64,000 nt of DNA from Pseudomonas profundi. Lineage in GTDB: Bacteria; Pseudomonadota; Gammaproteobacteria; Pseudomonadales; Pseudomonadaceae. Positions 18,137 through 26,557 of this stretch are shown here, in pieces. Location of the stretch: contig NZ_VTPZ01000004.1 of NCBI RefSeq assembly GCF_008638305.1, positions 34,749 through 98,748 on the forward strand. The letters are read 5' to 3'. The notes beneath the pieces were generated by a model, which ran no database searches, was not told the origin of the DNA, and worked only from the letters and a program-made list of their open reading frames with translations. Every line of letters begins with the position of its first letter. Within the stretch, counting starts at the first letter, position 1. The position numbers were made by a program, and so were the translations under genes.

Positions 18137-18910
18137 TCAGAAGTGTACTTTTACCAATAGATTGGTGAGGTTCTGGTTGGTATCAAAGTCGCGGCTGTTC
18201 CGTATGCCGTACTTGTCTTTCCAGTAACTGTATTCAATACCGGCATAGAATTGCTTGGCTTTCCAGTCCAGCGCCTTGCCCAGGTCGTATTTGATTTGCG
18301 GATTGAAGTGAAAATTGGCGTGGGGGCCCGCTCCGTCGTTATCGACCACCCAGTCGATATAGCCGTCGATCAGAATGTCTGACTTGCCCGCGGCCAGCGT
18401 ATAACCCCAGACCGGAGTGATCTGCCAGCTGCCACGGCTGCCATCGGGCGTATCAGCGTGTCGATAGTAGGTATTGAGCTGAAAATAATCGAAGCCGGGG
18501 AGGTCAAGATCCACTGCAGGGCCGAGCAGGTAGTTCTTGATGTCGCCACGGCCGAATTCATAGGTTCCGGCCAGCAATACATCCTTGATAGGCCCAAAAC
18601 TGATTGATTGCCCGCTCAACTTGCCAAGCGACAGGCGCGGCGCGATCTCTCCGTAATAGGTGCTGTTGTTACCCGTCGCGTCCTTGCGGCCGTTGTACTG
18701 GATGCTATCGATGAACATGAACAGATCGCCGGCGTTCCAACCACTGGCGTGCTCCAGGGTAAAGGTCTGCTGGGTTTTCGGGTCAATCTCGAAATCCGTG
18801 CCATACAAATAGGTCAGACTGTTGTCTTGCCACTGCAGGGGGGAGGCGGCAGCGAGCCCGCTGACCACGGCGAGACTGCCCGCAACGGCGACTGTAGTTC
18901 CTTTGCGCAT
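18137..18910 (-). CDS. Tsx-like outer-membrane channel protein
   Basis: 257 residues from ATG 18910 (GGAG eight bases upstream). Signal peptide about 1-23 (SGLAAASP). The mature part starts with WQDNSLTYLYGTDFE and continues as alternating beta strands, ending in VKVHF with the C-terminal aromatic of barrel proteins. The opening motif, the FTLEHASGWNAGDLFMFID segment and the length agree with the nucleoside-specific channel (Tsx/OmpK) family. It should lie in the outer membrane and pass small solutes, perhaps nucleosides; substrate is inferred from the family only. Single gene, convergent with the histidine kinase gene. Confidence 0.85.
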   Translation of the reverse strand: MRKGTTVAVAGSLAVVSGLAAASPLQWQDNSLTYLYGTDFEIDPKTQQTFTLEHASGWNAGDLFMFIDSIQYNGRKDATGNNSTYYGEIAPRLSLGKLSGQSISFGPIKDVLLAGTYEFGRGDIKNYLLGPAVDLDLPGFDYFQLNTYYRHADTPDGSRGSWQITPVWGYTLAAGKSDILIDGYIDWVVDNDGAGPHANFHFNPQIKYDLGKALDWKAKQFYAGIEYSYWKDKYGIRNSRDFDTNQNLTNLLVKVHF

Positions 18911-19074
18911 CAATAGTGCTCCGATAATAGGGTTAAAAATCCGCGCCATCTTAAAGCCTTTGCGGCAAAAATACAGAAAATAGCGCTTGGTGCGCTTCCC
19001 GCCAGGCCGGACCAGGCTGAACTACGCTGGTGGTTGTCAGTCGAAAAATGACAGTCTTCACATCAGGAGTTTTT

Positions 19075-19161
19075 ATGCTCAAGTTTCTAGCCAGTACGGC
19101 CGGTATCATTTTTTTGATTGGTCTCGCAGTGGTGATCGGCTTTTTCATGCTGATCTTCTAA
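19075..19161 (+). CDS. 28-residue single-pass membrane peptide
   Basis: A very short open frame with AGGAG five bases before its ATG. It encodes MLKFLASTAGI followed by an unbroken hydrophobic helix ending FFMLIF. Composition (one basic residue, then about 20 hydrophobic residues) is that of a small inner-membrane protein or a type I toxin-like peptide. It stands alone, divergent from the Tsx-like gene. No homologue is recognised and translation is unproven. Confidence 0.5.
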   Translation: MLKFLASTAGIIFLIGLAVVIGFFMLIF

Positions 19162-19490
19162 CGCCTGTCAGATCGCCGAGCGCCATGCCGTGAATCACCC
19201 TCGGCTGGCGCCATTCATGTCCTGACGTTGTCCTCCCCCCTCCGAATCAAGCCTCCTCTGTTTACCTGTAGCCGGTACCGCTGGTCGTCGCGCGATGCTG
19301 TGGCTCGCTCATAAGTGATTAATTTTCAAAATGTTTCGGGCGCTGCTGTTAGGCAGTAGCGGACTGATGTCACATTTCTCGTTGTGCTGAAATGAACTTT
19401 CGTAATGCGTACGTATCATAGGACCAGTTCAAACAATCGTTTGCTCGCTACAACCCGCAACCAGCCTCACTTGGCGCAGGGAAGGCCCTT
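19162..19490. other. Intergenic region upstream of the nucleotide-sugar cluster
   Basis: No gene seen. An A+T-rich stretch at about 19315-19340 and the sequence before GGGAAGG (ribosome-binding site of the SDR gene at 19491) probably hold the promoter of the cluster. I cannot fix -35/-10 boxes with confidence. Confidence 0.4.
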
Positions 19491-20537
19491 ATGAAGATAC
19501 TCGTACTCGGAAACCTCGGATATGTCGGCCCTTCGGTTGTCAGGGAGCTGGCATCGCGCCACCCTGAAGCCGTCATTCATGGATTTGACAACGCCTTTTT
19601 CAGTCATTGCCTGACCGGCGCGATCGCTGCGCCGGAGCGCTACCTCGATCGCCAGTTCTACGGCGATGTGCGCACGATCTCCGCGTCCATGCTGGAAGGT
19701 TACACCGCTGTGGTAGAGCTTGCCGCCGTGTCGAATGACCCGATGGGCAATCGTTTCGCCGGTGTGACAGAAGAAATCAATCAGAAAGCCACCGTCTCGA
19801 TTGCCAAGCTGGCTGCCGAGGCCGGCGTCAGCAATTTCGTCTTTGCCTCCAGTTGCAGCGTGTATGGCGTCGCTCACGGTGCGCCAAGATGTGAGACTGA
19901 CCCGGTCGCGCCCATGACCGCCTATGCCAAGTCCAAGATCGGCGCCGAAGAAGAGTTGGCAGGTATCGATAGTGACATGGTCATAACCTGTCTGCGGTTC
20001 GCCACTGCGTGCGGCATGTCCGACCGGCTCCGCCTTGACCTTGTTCTCAACGATTTTGTCGCCTGTGCACTCAGCGAAGGCCGTATTACCGTGCTGAGCG
20101 ATGGTTCCCCGTGGCGTCCACTGATTGACGTGGCTGACATGGCCCGTGCAATCGACTGGGCGGTGCAGCGTCCGGCCAGCAATGGCGGCCGTTTCCTGCA
20201 CATCAATACGGGCTCTGATGAGCGCAACCATCAGGTTCGGGATCTGGCAGCGGCGGTGGCTGATGCAGTCCCCGGCACATCGGTCAGCATCAATACCGAC
20301 GCGCCGGTAGACAGCCGATCCTACAAAGTGGATTTCAGCCTGTTTGCCAAGCTTGCCCCCAATCACCAGCCGCTGATGACGCTCTCCGATTCAATCGGCC
20401 AGTTGATTGAAGGCTTGCAACGGATGAAGTTCAACGATCCTGACTTCCGGGCTTCGCCGCTGATGCGACTGCACGTTCTTCAGGACCACATTGCACAGGG
20501 TCGTTTATCAGAGGATCTCAAATGGTTACCCCTGTGA
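19491..20537 (+). CDS. Extended SDR: NAD-dependent sugar epimerase/dehydratase-like protein
   Basis: 348 residues. Rossmann dinucleotide motif GNLGYVG (residues 7-13), LAAVSNDP in place of the usual LAA....P strand, active-site Ser in ASSCSVYG and the catalytic pair YAKSK. The SSCSVYG form, lacking the T-D-E of 4,6-dehydratases, is closer to C4-epimerases than to CDP-glucose 4,6-dehydratase. First gene of a four-gene co-directional set with rfbF, a SAF-domain oxidoreductase and an rfbC-like epimerase. It likely acts on an NDP-sugar for LPS or another surface glycan. RBS GGGAAGG precedes the ATG. Exact substrate unknown. Confidence 0.8.
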   Translation: MKILVLGNLGYVGPSVVRELASRHPEAVIHGFDNAFFSHCLTGAIAAPERYLDRQFYGDVRTISASMLEGYTAVVELAAVSNDPMGNRFAGVTEEINQKATVSIAKLAAEAGVSNFVFASSCSVYGVAHGAPRCETDPVAPMTAYAKSKIGAEEELAGIDSDMVITCLRFATACGMSDRLRLDLVLNDFVACALSEGRITVLSDGSPWRPLIDVADMARAIDWAVQRPASNGGRFLHINTGSDERNHQVRDLAAAVADAVPGTSVSINTDAPVDSRSYKVDFSLFAKLAPNHQPLMTLSDSIGQLIEGLQRMKFNDPDFRASPLMRLHVLQDHIAQGRLSEDLKWLPL

Positions 20538-20595
20538 AATACAGTATTTTCCAGCCGGTCGCGCGGCCGACTTACCTACCTAAGGAGAGGTAAAA

Positions 20596-21372
20596 ATGAA
20601 AGTAGTCATATTTGCCGGCGGTTTTGGTACCCGTCTCAGTGAAGAAACAGCCGTTCGTCCCAAGCCGATGGTCGAGGTGGGCGGTAAGCCCATCATCTGG
20701 CACATCATGAAAATGTACGCCCATCATGGCTTTAACGAATTCGTGGTGCTCGGCGGCTACAAGGTTGATTACATCCGCGATTACTTTCTTAACTATCGTG
20801 GCAATCGTTCCGATTACACCATCGACCTCGCTACCGGTGAGGTCCAGTGGCATGACAAGCTGCCGGAGAACTGGAAAATAACGGTACTCGACACGGGTGG
20901 CGATACCATGACCGGCGGCCGCCTCAAGCGTGCCCAGAAGTACCTGATGGATGGTCCCTTCTGTCTGACTTATGGCGATGGCGTTAGCGATGTCAATATC
21001 ACTGCGCTGGTCGAGTCGCACCGTGCGTCGGGTTGCTGGTGCACCCTGACGGCCGTTACCCAGCCCGGTCGTTATGGCGCTTTGCGTTTGTCCGACAATC
21101 TCAGCCATGTCGACGCCTTCCGTGAGAAGGGCGCCGCTGATGGCGGTCTGATCAACGGTGGATTTTTCGTTTGCGAGCCTGAAGTCTTCGATCTGATCGA
21201 TGACGACCAGACCGTGTGGGAGAACGAACCTATGGATCGACTGGTCGAGCGTCGCATGCTGGGCAGTTTTGCGCACAAAGGCTACTGGCAGAGTATGGAC
21301 TCGTTGCGCGACAAGGTCGTGCTGGAAGAGGCCTGGGCGCGCGGTGCGCCGTGGAAGCTCTGGAAAGATTGA
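20596..21372 (+). CDS. rfbF: Glucose-1-phosphate cytidylyltransferase
   Basis: 258 residues, full length for RfbF. Nucleotidyl-transferase motif FAGGFGTRLSEETAVRPKPM at residues 6-25, GGKPIIWHIM, the metal-binding YGDGVSDV, and a C-terminal KGYWQSMDSLRDK as in RfbF enzymes. It makes CDP-glucose from CTP and glucose-1-phosphate, the entry step to CDP-3,6-dideoxyhexoses and related branched sugars. AAGGAGAGG lies just before the ATG. The next pathway enzyme, CDP-glucose 4,6-dehydratase (RfbG), is not recognisable in this window. Confidence 0.92.
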   Translation: MKVVIFAGGFGTRLSEETAVRPKPMVEVGGKPIIWHIMKMYAHHGFNEFVVLGGYKVDYIRDYFLNYRGNRSDYTIDLATGEVQWHDKLPENWKITVLDTGGDTMTGGRLKRAQKYLMDGPFCLTYGDGVSDVNITALVESHRASGCWCTLTAVTQPGRYGALRLSDNLSHVDAFREKGAADGGLINGGFFVCEPEVFDLIDDDQTVWENEPMDRLVERRMLGSFAHKGYWQSMDSLRDKVVLEEAWARGAPWKLWKD

Positions 21373-21408
21373 TCGCCAAGCCCAGCTTACGCCTGTCGGA
21401 GATGTGTG

Positions 21409-22716
21409 ATGATTATTGTTGATACGGCGCTTGCCCGGCGCCAGGCCGAGGGTCGGCCTATTCGTGTAGGTATGATCGGTGCAGGTTTTCAGGCGAGTGG
21501 CATCGCATTGCTGATCATGACGGCTACCCAGGGTATGACGTTGTGCGCCGTGGCCAACCGCAATATTGCGGCGGCGGTGGGAGTGTTTGACCAGGTCGGC
21601 ATTCAGCCGGCCCGTTGTGACTCTCAGGCCGCGCTGGAAGACGCGATCAAGGCCGGTCGCGCTGCGGTGACGGAAGATGCCGAGGCGCTTGCAAGGGCTG
21701 AAGGGCTGGACGCTATCATTGAAGTCACAGGTTCGATCGAGTTCGCCGCCCGGGCAGTGCTGGCCGCGCTGGAAGCGGGCAAGCATGTCGTGCAAATGAA
21801 CGCGGAACTGGACGGCACAATCGGTCCGATACTGAAAGCCAAGGCCGACGCCGCAGGAGTGGTCTATACCTTTTCCGATGGCGACCAGCCTGGGGTACAG
21901 ATGAATCTCTACCGATTCGTTGCGGGTCTGGGCGTAAAGCCTGTTTTATGCGGCAACATCAAGGGTTTGCACGATCCCTATCGCAACCCGACCACCCAGG
22001 AAAGCTTCGCCAGGCGGTGGGGGCAAAAGCCGGCTATGGTTGCTTCCTTCGCCGATGGCACCAAGATTTCCTTCGAGCAGGCCATTGTCGCCAATGGCAC
22101 CGGCATGCGGGTTGCTCGTCGCGGAATGATAGGGCCGGATTTTTCTGGCGGCGATCCGGGGGCTCCGTTGGTCCCGATCGAAGATACATTGCCCGCCTTT
22201 GAGCCTCACCTGGACGCGTCGAGCCCCGGGCTGGTCGATTACGTGGTAGGCGCGCGCCCTGGCCCGGGCGTATTCGTTCTGGGCACGCTGGATAACCCTC
22301 GGCAGCGGCATTATCTGGAGCTGTACAAGCTCGGCAAAGGGCCTTTTTACTGCTTCTACACGCCTTATCACCTGTGTCACTTCGAGGTACCCAACTCCGT
22401 GGCGCGCGCGGTGCTGTTCGATGATCCTGTGCTGACGCCAAAGGCAGGTCCCATGGTCGGCGTGATTGCGGTGGCAAAGAAAGATCTGCAGGAAGGTGAG
22501 CTCATCGGTGACTTCGGTGGTTACGAAGTCTATGGCGTCGCGGAAAACATTCAGCCAATTCGTAGCGAGCGCCTGTTGCCGGTTGGTCTGGCGCTGGGTT
22601 GCACCCTCAAGCGGGCAGTCAAGAAAGACACGCCGCTGACATTTGATGACGTCAATGTACCCGCTGGACGAGTAGTAGATCGTCTCTACGCCGAACAGGA
22701 AGAGATGTTTGCCTGA
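21409..22716 (+). CDS. NAD(P)-dependent oxidoreductase with C-terminal SAF domain
   Basis: 435 residues from ATG 21409 (GGAG seven bases upstream; an overlapping GTG at 21406 is possible). N-terminal Rossmann motif VGMIGAGFQASG (about residues 20-31), a homoserine-dehydrogenase-like middle (EVTGSIEFAARA, VVQMNAELDGTIGP), and a C-terminal SAF-type segment (about 350-432, AKKDLQEGELIGDFGGYEVYG). Proteins of this build occur in surface-sugar clusters beside rfbF and 3,5-epimerase genes; their reaction is not established to my knowledge. Oxidation or reduction of the CDP-linked sugar, or of a branch precursor, is the likeliest role. Confidence 0.8.
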   Translation: MIIVDTALARRQAEGRPIRVGMIGAGFQASGIALLIMTATQGMTLCAVANRNIAAAVGVFDQVGIQPARCDSQAALEDAIKAGRAAVTEDAEALARAEGLDAIIEVTGSIEFAARAVLAALEAGKHVVQMNAELDGTIGPILKAKADAAGVVYTFSDGDQPGVQMNLYRFVAGLGVKPVLCGNIKGLHDPYRNPTTQESFARRWGQKPAMVASFADGTKISFEQAIVANGTGMRVARRGMIGPDFSGGDPGAPLVPIEDTLPAFEPHLDASSPGLVDYVVGARPGPGVFVLGTLDNPRQRHYLELYKLGKGPFYCFYTPYHLCHFEVPNSVARAVLFDDPVLTPKAGPMVGVIAVAKKDLQEGELIGDFGGYEVYGVAENIQPIRSERLLPVGLALGCTLKRAVKKDTPLTFDDVNVPAGRVVDRLYAEQEEMFA

Positions 22717-22755
22717 TACCGCGCGGCTGCGCGGTTATCTTTCAAGGAGCAACAA

Positions 22756-23304
22756 ATGATATTTCACGAAACGACGCTGAAGGATGCCTGGCTGATCGAA
22801 CTGGAACCGCGTGGGGATGAGCGCGGTTTTTTTGCGCGTACGATGTGCCGGGACGAGTTTGCCAGGCATGGACTTGTCACCGATTATGTTCAGCAGAACA
22901 CCTCGGTTTCTGCAAACCGCGGGACACTACGGGGCTTGCACTACCAGGCCGAGCCCTACGCTGAAGCCAAGTTGGTGCGTTGCTTGCGCGGGGCCATCGT
23001 CGATGTGATTGTCGATCTGCGCGAAGACTCGCCAAGCTATCTGAAGCACCAGCTATTCGAGCTTACCGACCGGAACCGGCACCAGCTTTACGTGCCGCCA
23101 GGCTTTGCGCATTCATTTCAGACGCTGGAGGATGATGTAGAGGTGAGCTATCTGGTTTCGGCTCCGTATACGCCGGAGGCCGAGCGCGGCTTGCGCTATA
23201 ACGACGAACGGCTTGGGATTACCTGGCCCGAGGCGGTAACGACCATCTCGGACAAGGATGCGGCATGGCCGCTAATCGTAGACCGCTCTGAGAAACTGTT
23301 CTGA
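22756..23304 (+). CDS. rfbC: dTDP-4-dehydrorhamnose 3,5-epimerase family protein
   Basis: 182 residues, the usual RmlC cupin length. GDERGFFARTM, then LRGLHYQ with catalytic His62, the jelly-roll VDLREDSPSY and LYVPPGFAHSF, and the catalytic-Tyr segment in VSYLVSAPYTPEAERG. Such enzymes epimerise C3 and/or C5 of 4-keto-6-deoxy sugars. No dTDP-glucose genes (rmlA, rmlB, rmlD) are present, so the substrate may be a CDP-linked keto sugar made by the neighbours; the gene name is by family only. AAGGAG precedes the ATG. Its 3' end overlaps the convergent GT2 gene by 33 bases. Confidence 0.85.
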   Translation: MIFHETTLKDAWLIELEPRGDERGFFARTMCRDEFARHGLVTDYVQQNTSVSANRGTLRGLHYQAEPYAEAKLVRCLRGAIVDVIVDLREDSPSYLKHQLFELTDRNRHQLYVPPGFAHSFQTLEDDVEVSYLVSAPYTPEAERGLRYNDERLGITWPEAVTTISDKDAAWPLIVDRSEKLF

Positions 23305-24324
23305 CATATTGTCTTCGTTAACCGGCTCGAGTCTGGAGACTGCGACCGGAGGGGTAGCCAGTGGTTGCGGAGCATCCAGCAGGAAGCTACGCACGGTTAC
23401 CCCGAGATTGGAAAACGGCGCATCTATCGCTTCCGCACTCGGATGGAAGTGGCTGCTTTCAATCAGTCCTTGGAGAACAATTCTGGCTTTACCGAATTCT
23501 TTCATTCCGAGTAGTTGACTGATGAGTTTGATCTGGTGGAAAACTGACATGATCAGGCGGCGCGGACGATAATACTTTCTCGCTACAAAAACCTCGTTGC
23601 GAACGTAATGACGATGGTATTTCAATCGGTTGGGATTGTGCTCGGCGAGAATGCTGATAGCACCGTTTTCTTGTCTAAGGTGCAGGACCTTGCTATTTCC
23701 CACGATAAAGCCGGGAGCGTTCCGGGTAATACGTAATGTGTATTCCGTATCTTCGCCCCAGATAAACATCGAAGCCAGAGGTAGCCCGTACTCTGCCAGC
23801 GTCGCCCGCGGTACGAGTATCGACACAAAAGTTGCCCTGCGCACCGGGACGATGCCGTGCTCCAGGGTCAGTGGCCAATTTTCATAATCGATACGGTTGC
23901 GCCGCTGGTCCATGGAAGGTGCGTTCGTTATCAGACCGCCTTCCGTATACGCAGTGGACAGTAAAAATGCGCGCTCCATCGATTTCTGTTCCAGGAGCTC
24001 GTCCGCTTCCTGCAGGCGCTGAAGGGCGTCAGGGCTGGGGATAACGTCATCATCCATCATCCAGACGAAGTCAGCGCCTTGTTGATAAGCAATCCGAAAC
24101 CCGGCGTTGAATCCGCCTGACGCACCTATATTGTTCGACAGGATGTGTACTTCAAGATTCGGAAAATCGAGCTCTTTGAGCATCTGTTCGGTTCCATCGG
24201 TGCCAGCGTTATCGATAACAATGACACCATCACAGGCTCGGGTCTGGCTGTAGACCGCTTGCAAACACCTGTTAAGCAAATCCTTTCGATTAAAGGTGAG
24301 TATTACCGCAAAAATCTTATTCAT
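23272..24324 (-). CDS. GT2 family glycosyltransferase (surface glycan)
   Basis: 350 residues. GT-A fold start FAVILTFNRKDLLNRCLQAV, IDNAGTDGT, donor/metal motif MMDDDVIP (Asp-rich, about residues 89-96), and FIWGEDTEYTLR as the acceptor-side ED motif. It resembles rhamnosyl/galactofuranosyl-type GT2 enzymes. Probably cytoplasmic or peripheral, adding one sugar to an LPS or polysaccharide intermediate. AGGAAG precedes ATG 24324. Converges on and overlaps the 3,5-epimerase gene by 33 bases. Upstream DNA is markedly AT-rich, suggesting that this part of the cluster was acquired. Confidence 0.85.
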   Translation of the reverse strand: MNKIFAVILTFNRKDLLNRCLQAVYSQTRACDGVIVIDNAGTDGTEQMLKELDFPNLEVHILSNNIGASGGFNAGFRIAYQQGADFVWMMDDDVIPSPDALQRLQEADELLEQKSMERAFLLSTAYTEGGLITNAPSMDQRRNRIDYENWPLTLEHGIVPVRRATFVSILVPRATLAEYGLPLASMFIWGEDTEYTLRITRNAPGFIVGNSKVLHLRQENGAISILAEHNPNRLKYHRHYVRNEVFVARKYYRPRRLIMSVFHQIKLISQLLGMKEFGKARIVLQGLIESSHFHPSAEAIDAPFSNLGVTVRSFLLDAPQPLATPPVAVSRLEPVNEDNMSEQFLRAVYD

Positions 24325-24726
24325 ACCATCTTCCTAGTATGTTTGATTGTTCCTTCTGCGCTGTGAGCAGTATGGGTAAGAAGCTGCATAAGCACACGTA
24401 ATTTTACAAATCGATATAAAGCAAGTGCACCCTAACAAGACAGGCTGTTCGGGCTGTTTGTTCAAAAGTTACTGATTTTATTGTATAAAAGTTGACGGCT
24501 CACCTTCCGCTTAGAAAGTTTGTGAGCGACGATTGGCGGTTATATGAAAAATTAAACTAAAAAGTGAAATGTTATCTAGACGCGTATCACATCCTGCGCT
24601 ATAGGCAGAGTTTTAAGACAGGCGGGTAACGGCGGGAGTGAAGATTGGCAGGGATATCATGCATGGAGGGGGCAGTGATTGAGCAGGGCATGCCGGCCGG
24701 ATTCTCACCCGCACGCCCTCGTTGGA
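24325..24726. other. AT-rich intergenic segment
   Basis: Especially between about 24360 and 24600 the A+T content is clearly above the rest of the window, with runs such as TTTTATTGTATAAAAG and GAAAAATTAAACTAAAAAG. I see no gene. It is likely the promoter region of the GT2 gene, and a typical target for MvaT/H-NS-type silencing of acquired DNA. Confidence 0.5.
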
Positions 24727-24858
24727 TCAGACCAGGCCGCGCTGCTCCTGCTTGGCTTTGCGAAGGTCTTTTAGTGTGGCGGTCAGAATCACCGCCAGCA
24801 CGGCCAGCGACGCCAGCGGCCAGATCAGGATGTAAGAACCTAGAAGTAGTGATTGCAT
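24727..24858 (-). CDS. Putative transporter small subunit (43 residues)
   Basis: One transmembrane helix (SYILIWPLASLAVLAVILTA) followed by a charged tail (LKDLRKAKQEQRGLV). GGAG lies seven bases before ATG 24858. It starts 46 bases after the stop of the sodium:solute symporter gene on the same strand. Short single-helix proteins are found directly behind some SSS-family symporter genes and are annotated as transporter small subunits. A role in stabilising or tuning the symporter is inferred from position. Confidence 0.7.
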   Translation of the reverse strand: MQSLLLGSYILIWPLASLAVLAVILTATLKDLRKAKQEQRGLV

Positions 24859-24904
24859 AGTATGTCTCCTGTCGCCGCCCAGAGCGGGCGGCGGTTGTCC
24901 AAGA

Positions 24905-26557
24905 TTAGGATTGAGCCGCTTTGGCGTTGTGGTCGTAGTTGCCCACGTCGCGGCTGATTTTCTGGAAATCAAACTTGTGCGAGCTCAGCAGGCTGATGGC
25001 TATACACACGATGGTGCTTGCGCCATAGGCGGTCAGCGAGGCCAGTAGCACGGTGTAGTCGCGCAGGAAGCCCAGGGTGAAATAGGCCAGGACCAGTGCG
25101 CCGAGCACACCTATGATGAGACCTGCGCGACGGCCAAAGAACCCGAAGCTCATCAGACCGATGACCACGCCGCCGCCAGCAGAGCCGAGCAGTTCGAAGA
25201 ACACGCCGATCACGCCAGTCATGGGCAGCAGTTCGAAGCGCGCCAGGCAGAACATCAACAACCCGGCTACCACCGCCCAGGTGAACGCCGTGTTGGTCAC
25301 TCGATCCCAGAAACAGCTTGCGATCACCGGGAATACGATTGCACCCCACAGTGCACCGACAAATACCAGCATGATCAGAATATCCATGGAGAAGCTGGCA
25401 AAAATTACGCCGAGCAGCGTGGCCACGATCATGGTCAACCGGCCGATGAACAACATCTTTGTCGGGTCGGGATTGTTCTTGGCGATGTTTTTGCCGTAGA
25501 CGTCTGCCATGACAATGGCGGAAAGCGCGCACAGGTCAGAGTCCGCAGTCGATGATAACGAGCCGATAACCAGAATGAAGAAAAGACCAATGAACACCGG
25601 CGGCAGATACATCGAGACCATCTGTGGGATCAGGTTGTTCATGTCGCCATCGATGGGTTCGATGCCGGTTATCAGTGCCATGAGCCCTATCATGCCCAGG
25701 CCGATCACGATGGCACCGTAGCCAATGGTAGCGGTAATAAAGGTGGGCTTTATGTGATCTTCGCGGACCGCGAACAGACGCTGCGAAATGGTCTGGTTGC
25801 CGATCGCATAGGCCAGTACAGCCACAAAGAAAGGTGCACCCTGGTTGAGGATGGCATCCATGGAGAACAGGTTTGCCTGCTCGGGTGTGAGCACATCCAT
25901 ATTGTCGACCAGAGCGGCTGGTCCACCAAGGGAGAACAGTACTGCAGGAATGATCACGATGGCGATGGCCATCATTGCCATGAGCTGGGCGAAATCTGTC
26001 AGGACCGAGGCGCGGAAGCCAGACCAGAGTGTGTATGACAGCACGCCGACGCCAGCAATGATGACCCCGGCCTGGAAAGATAACGGCGACAGTACCGATA
26101 CCAGCGCACCGGACGCGGTGAAGTTGACCATCAGGCTGATGATGCTGCCGAGTACGTTAGACGAGGCCAGAATCAGTTGGCTCGAAGCACCGTGTCGGGC
26201 ATGTATCAATTCGCCCAGCGTGTGCGCATTCGGAGCCAGCTTGCGGAACCGGCGACCGAAGGGGTAGATAAACAGGATCATCAAGGCGCCCCACAAGCCA
26301 TAGTGCAGAGGGCCTGATACACCGTAGGTATAACCGGAGGTGGCGGCTGCGTAAAATGAGGCGGCCCAGATCCAGGTGGCGGTCATGCTGGCGGCGCCCA
26401 GGCCGAAGCCGATGCGATGGTTTGAAACCATAAAGGCGTCGGTATTTTCTTTCTTGTCCTTGATCAGCAACGTCAGCAGATAGGTGCCGCCATAAAACGC
26501 GAGCAACAGTAGCAACACAGTCAACGTCGAGAATTGGAAAAGTGTGGAATCGTTCAA
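24905..26557 (-). CDS. Sodium:solute symporter family protein
   Basis: 550 residues with about 13 transmembrane helices. SSS-family landmarks: SMTATWIWAASFYAAATSGY near residues 57-76, SYTLWSGFRASVLTDFAQ, IGNQTISQRLFAVRE and SSTADSDLCALSAIV. It imports a small solute with Na+ across the inner membrane. Sequence feel is closest to the urea/organic-acid branch, but the substrate is not assignable. The start is TTG at 26557 with AGGGA seven bases upstream, since no ATG fits better. A 43-residue membrane protein is encoded directly downstream. Confidence 0.88.
   Translation of the reverse strand: MNDSTLFQFSTLTVLLLLLAFYGGTYLLTLLIKDKKENTDAFMVSNHRIGFGLGAASMTATWIWAASFYAAATSGYTYGVSGPLHYGLWGALMILFIYPFGRRFRKLAPNAHTLGELIHARHGASSQLILASSNVLGSIISLMVNFTASGALVSVLSPLSFQAGVIIAGVGVLSYTLWSGFRASVLTDFAQLMAMMAIAIVIIPAVLFSLGGPAALVDNMDVLTPEQANLFSMDAILNQGAPFFVAVLAYAIGNQTISQRLFAVREDHIKPTFITATIGYGAIVIGLGMIGLMALITGIEPIDGDMNNLIPQMVSMYLPPVFIGLFFILVIGSLSSTADSDLCALSAIVMADVYGKNIAKNNPDPTKMLFIGRLTMIVATLLGVIFASFSMDILIMLVFVGALWGAIVFPVIASCFWDRVTNTAFTWAVVAGLLMFCLARFELLPMTGVIGVFFELLGSAGGGVVIGLMSFGFFGRRAGLIIGVLGALVLAYFTLGFLRDYTVLLASLTAYGASTIVCIAISLLSSHKFDFQKISRDVGNYDHNAKAAQS

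Noticed and set aside
20572-21795. Long minus-strand open frame opposite rfbF
   Set aside because: No recognisable domain or ribosome-binding site. The opposite strand encodes rfbF and the SAF oxidoreductase.
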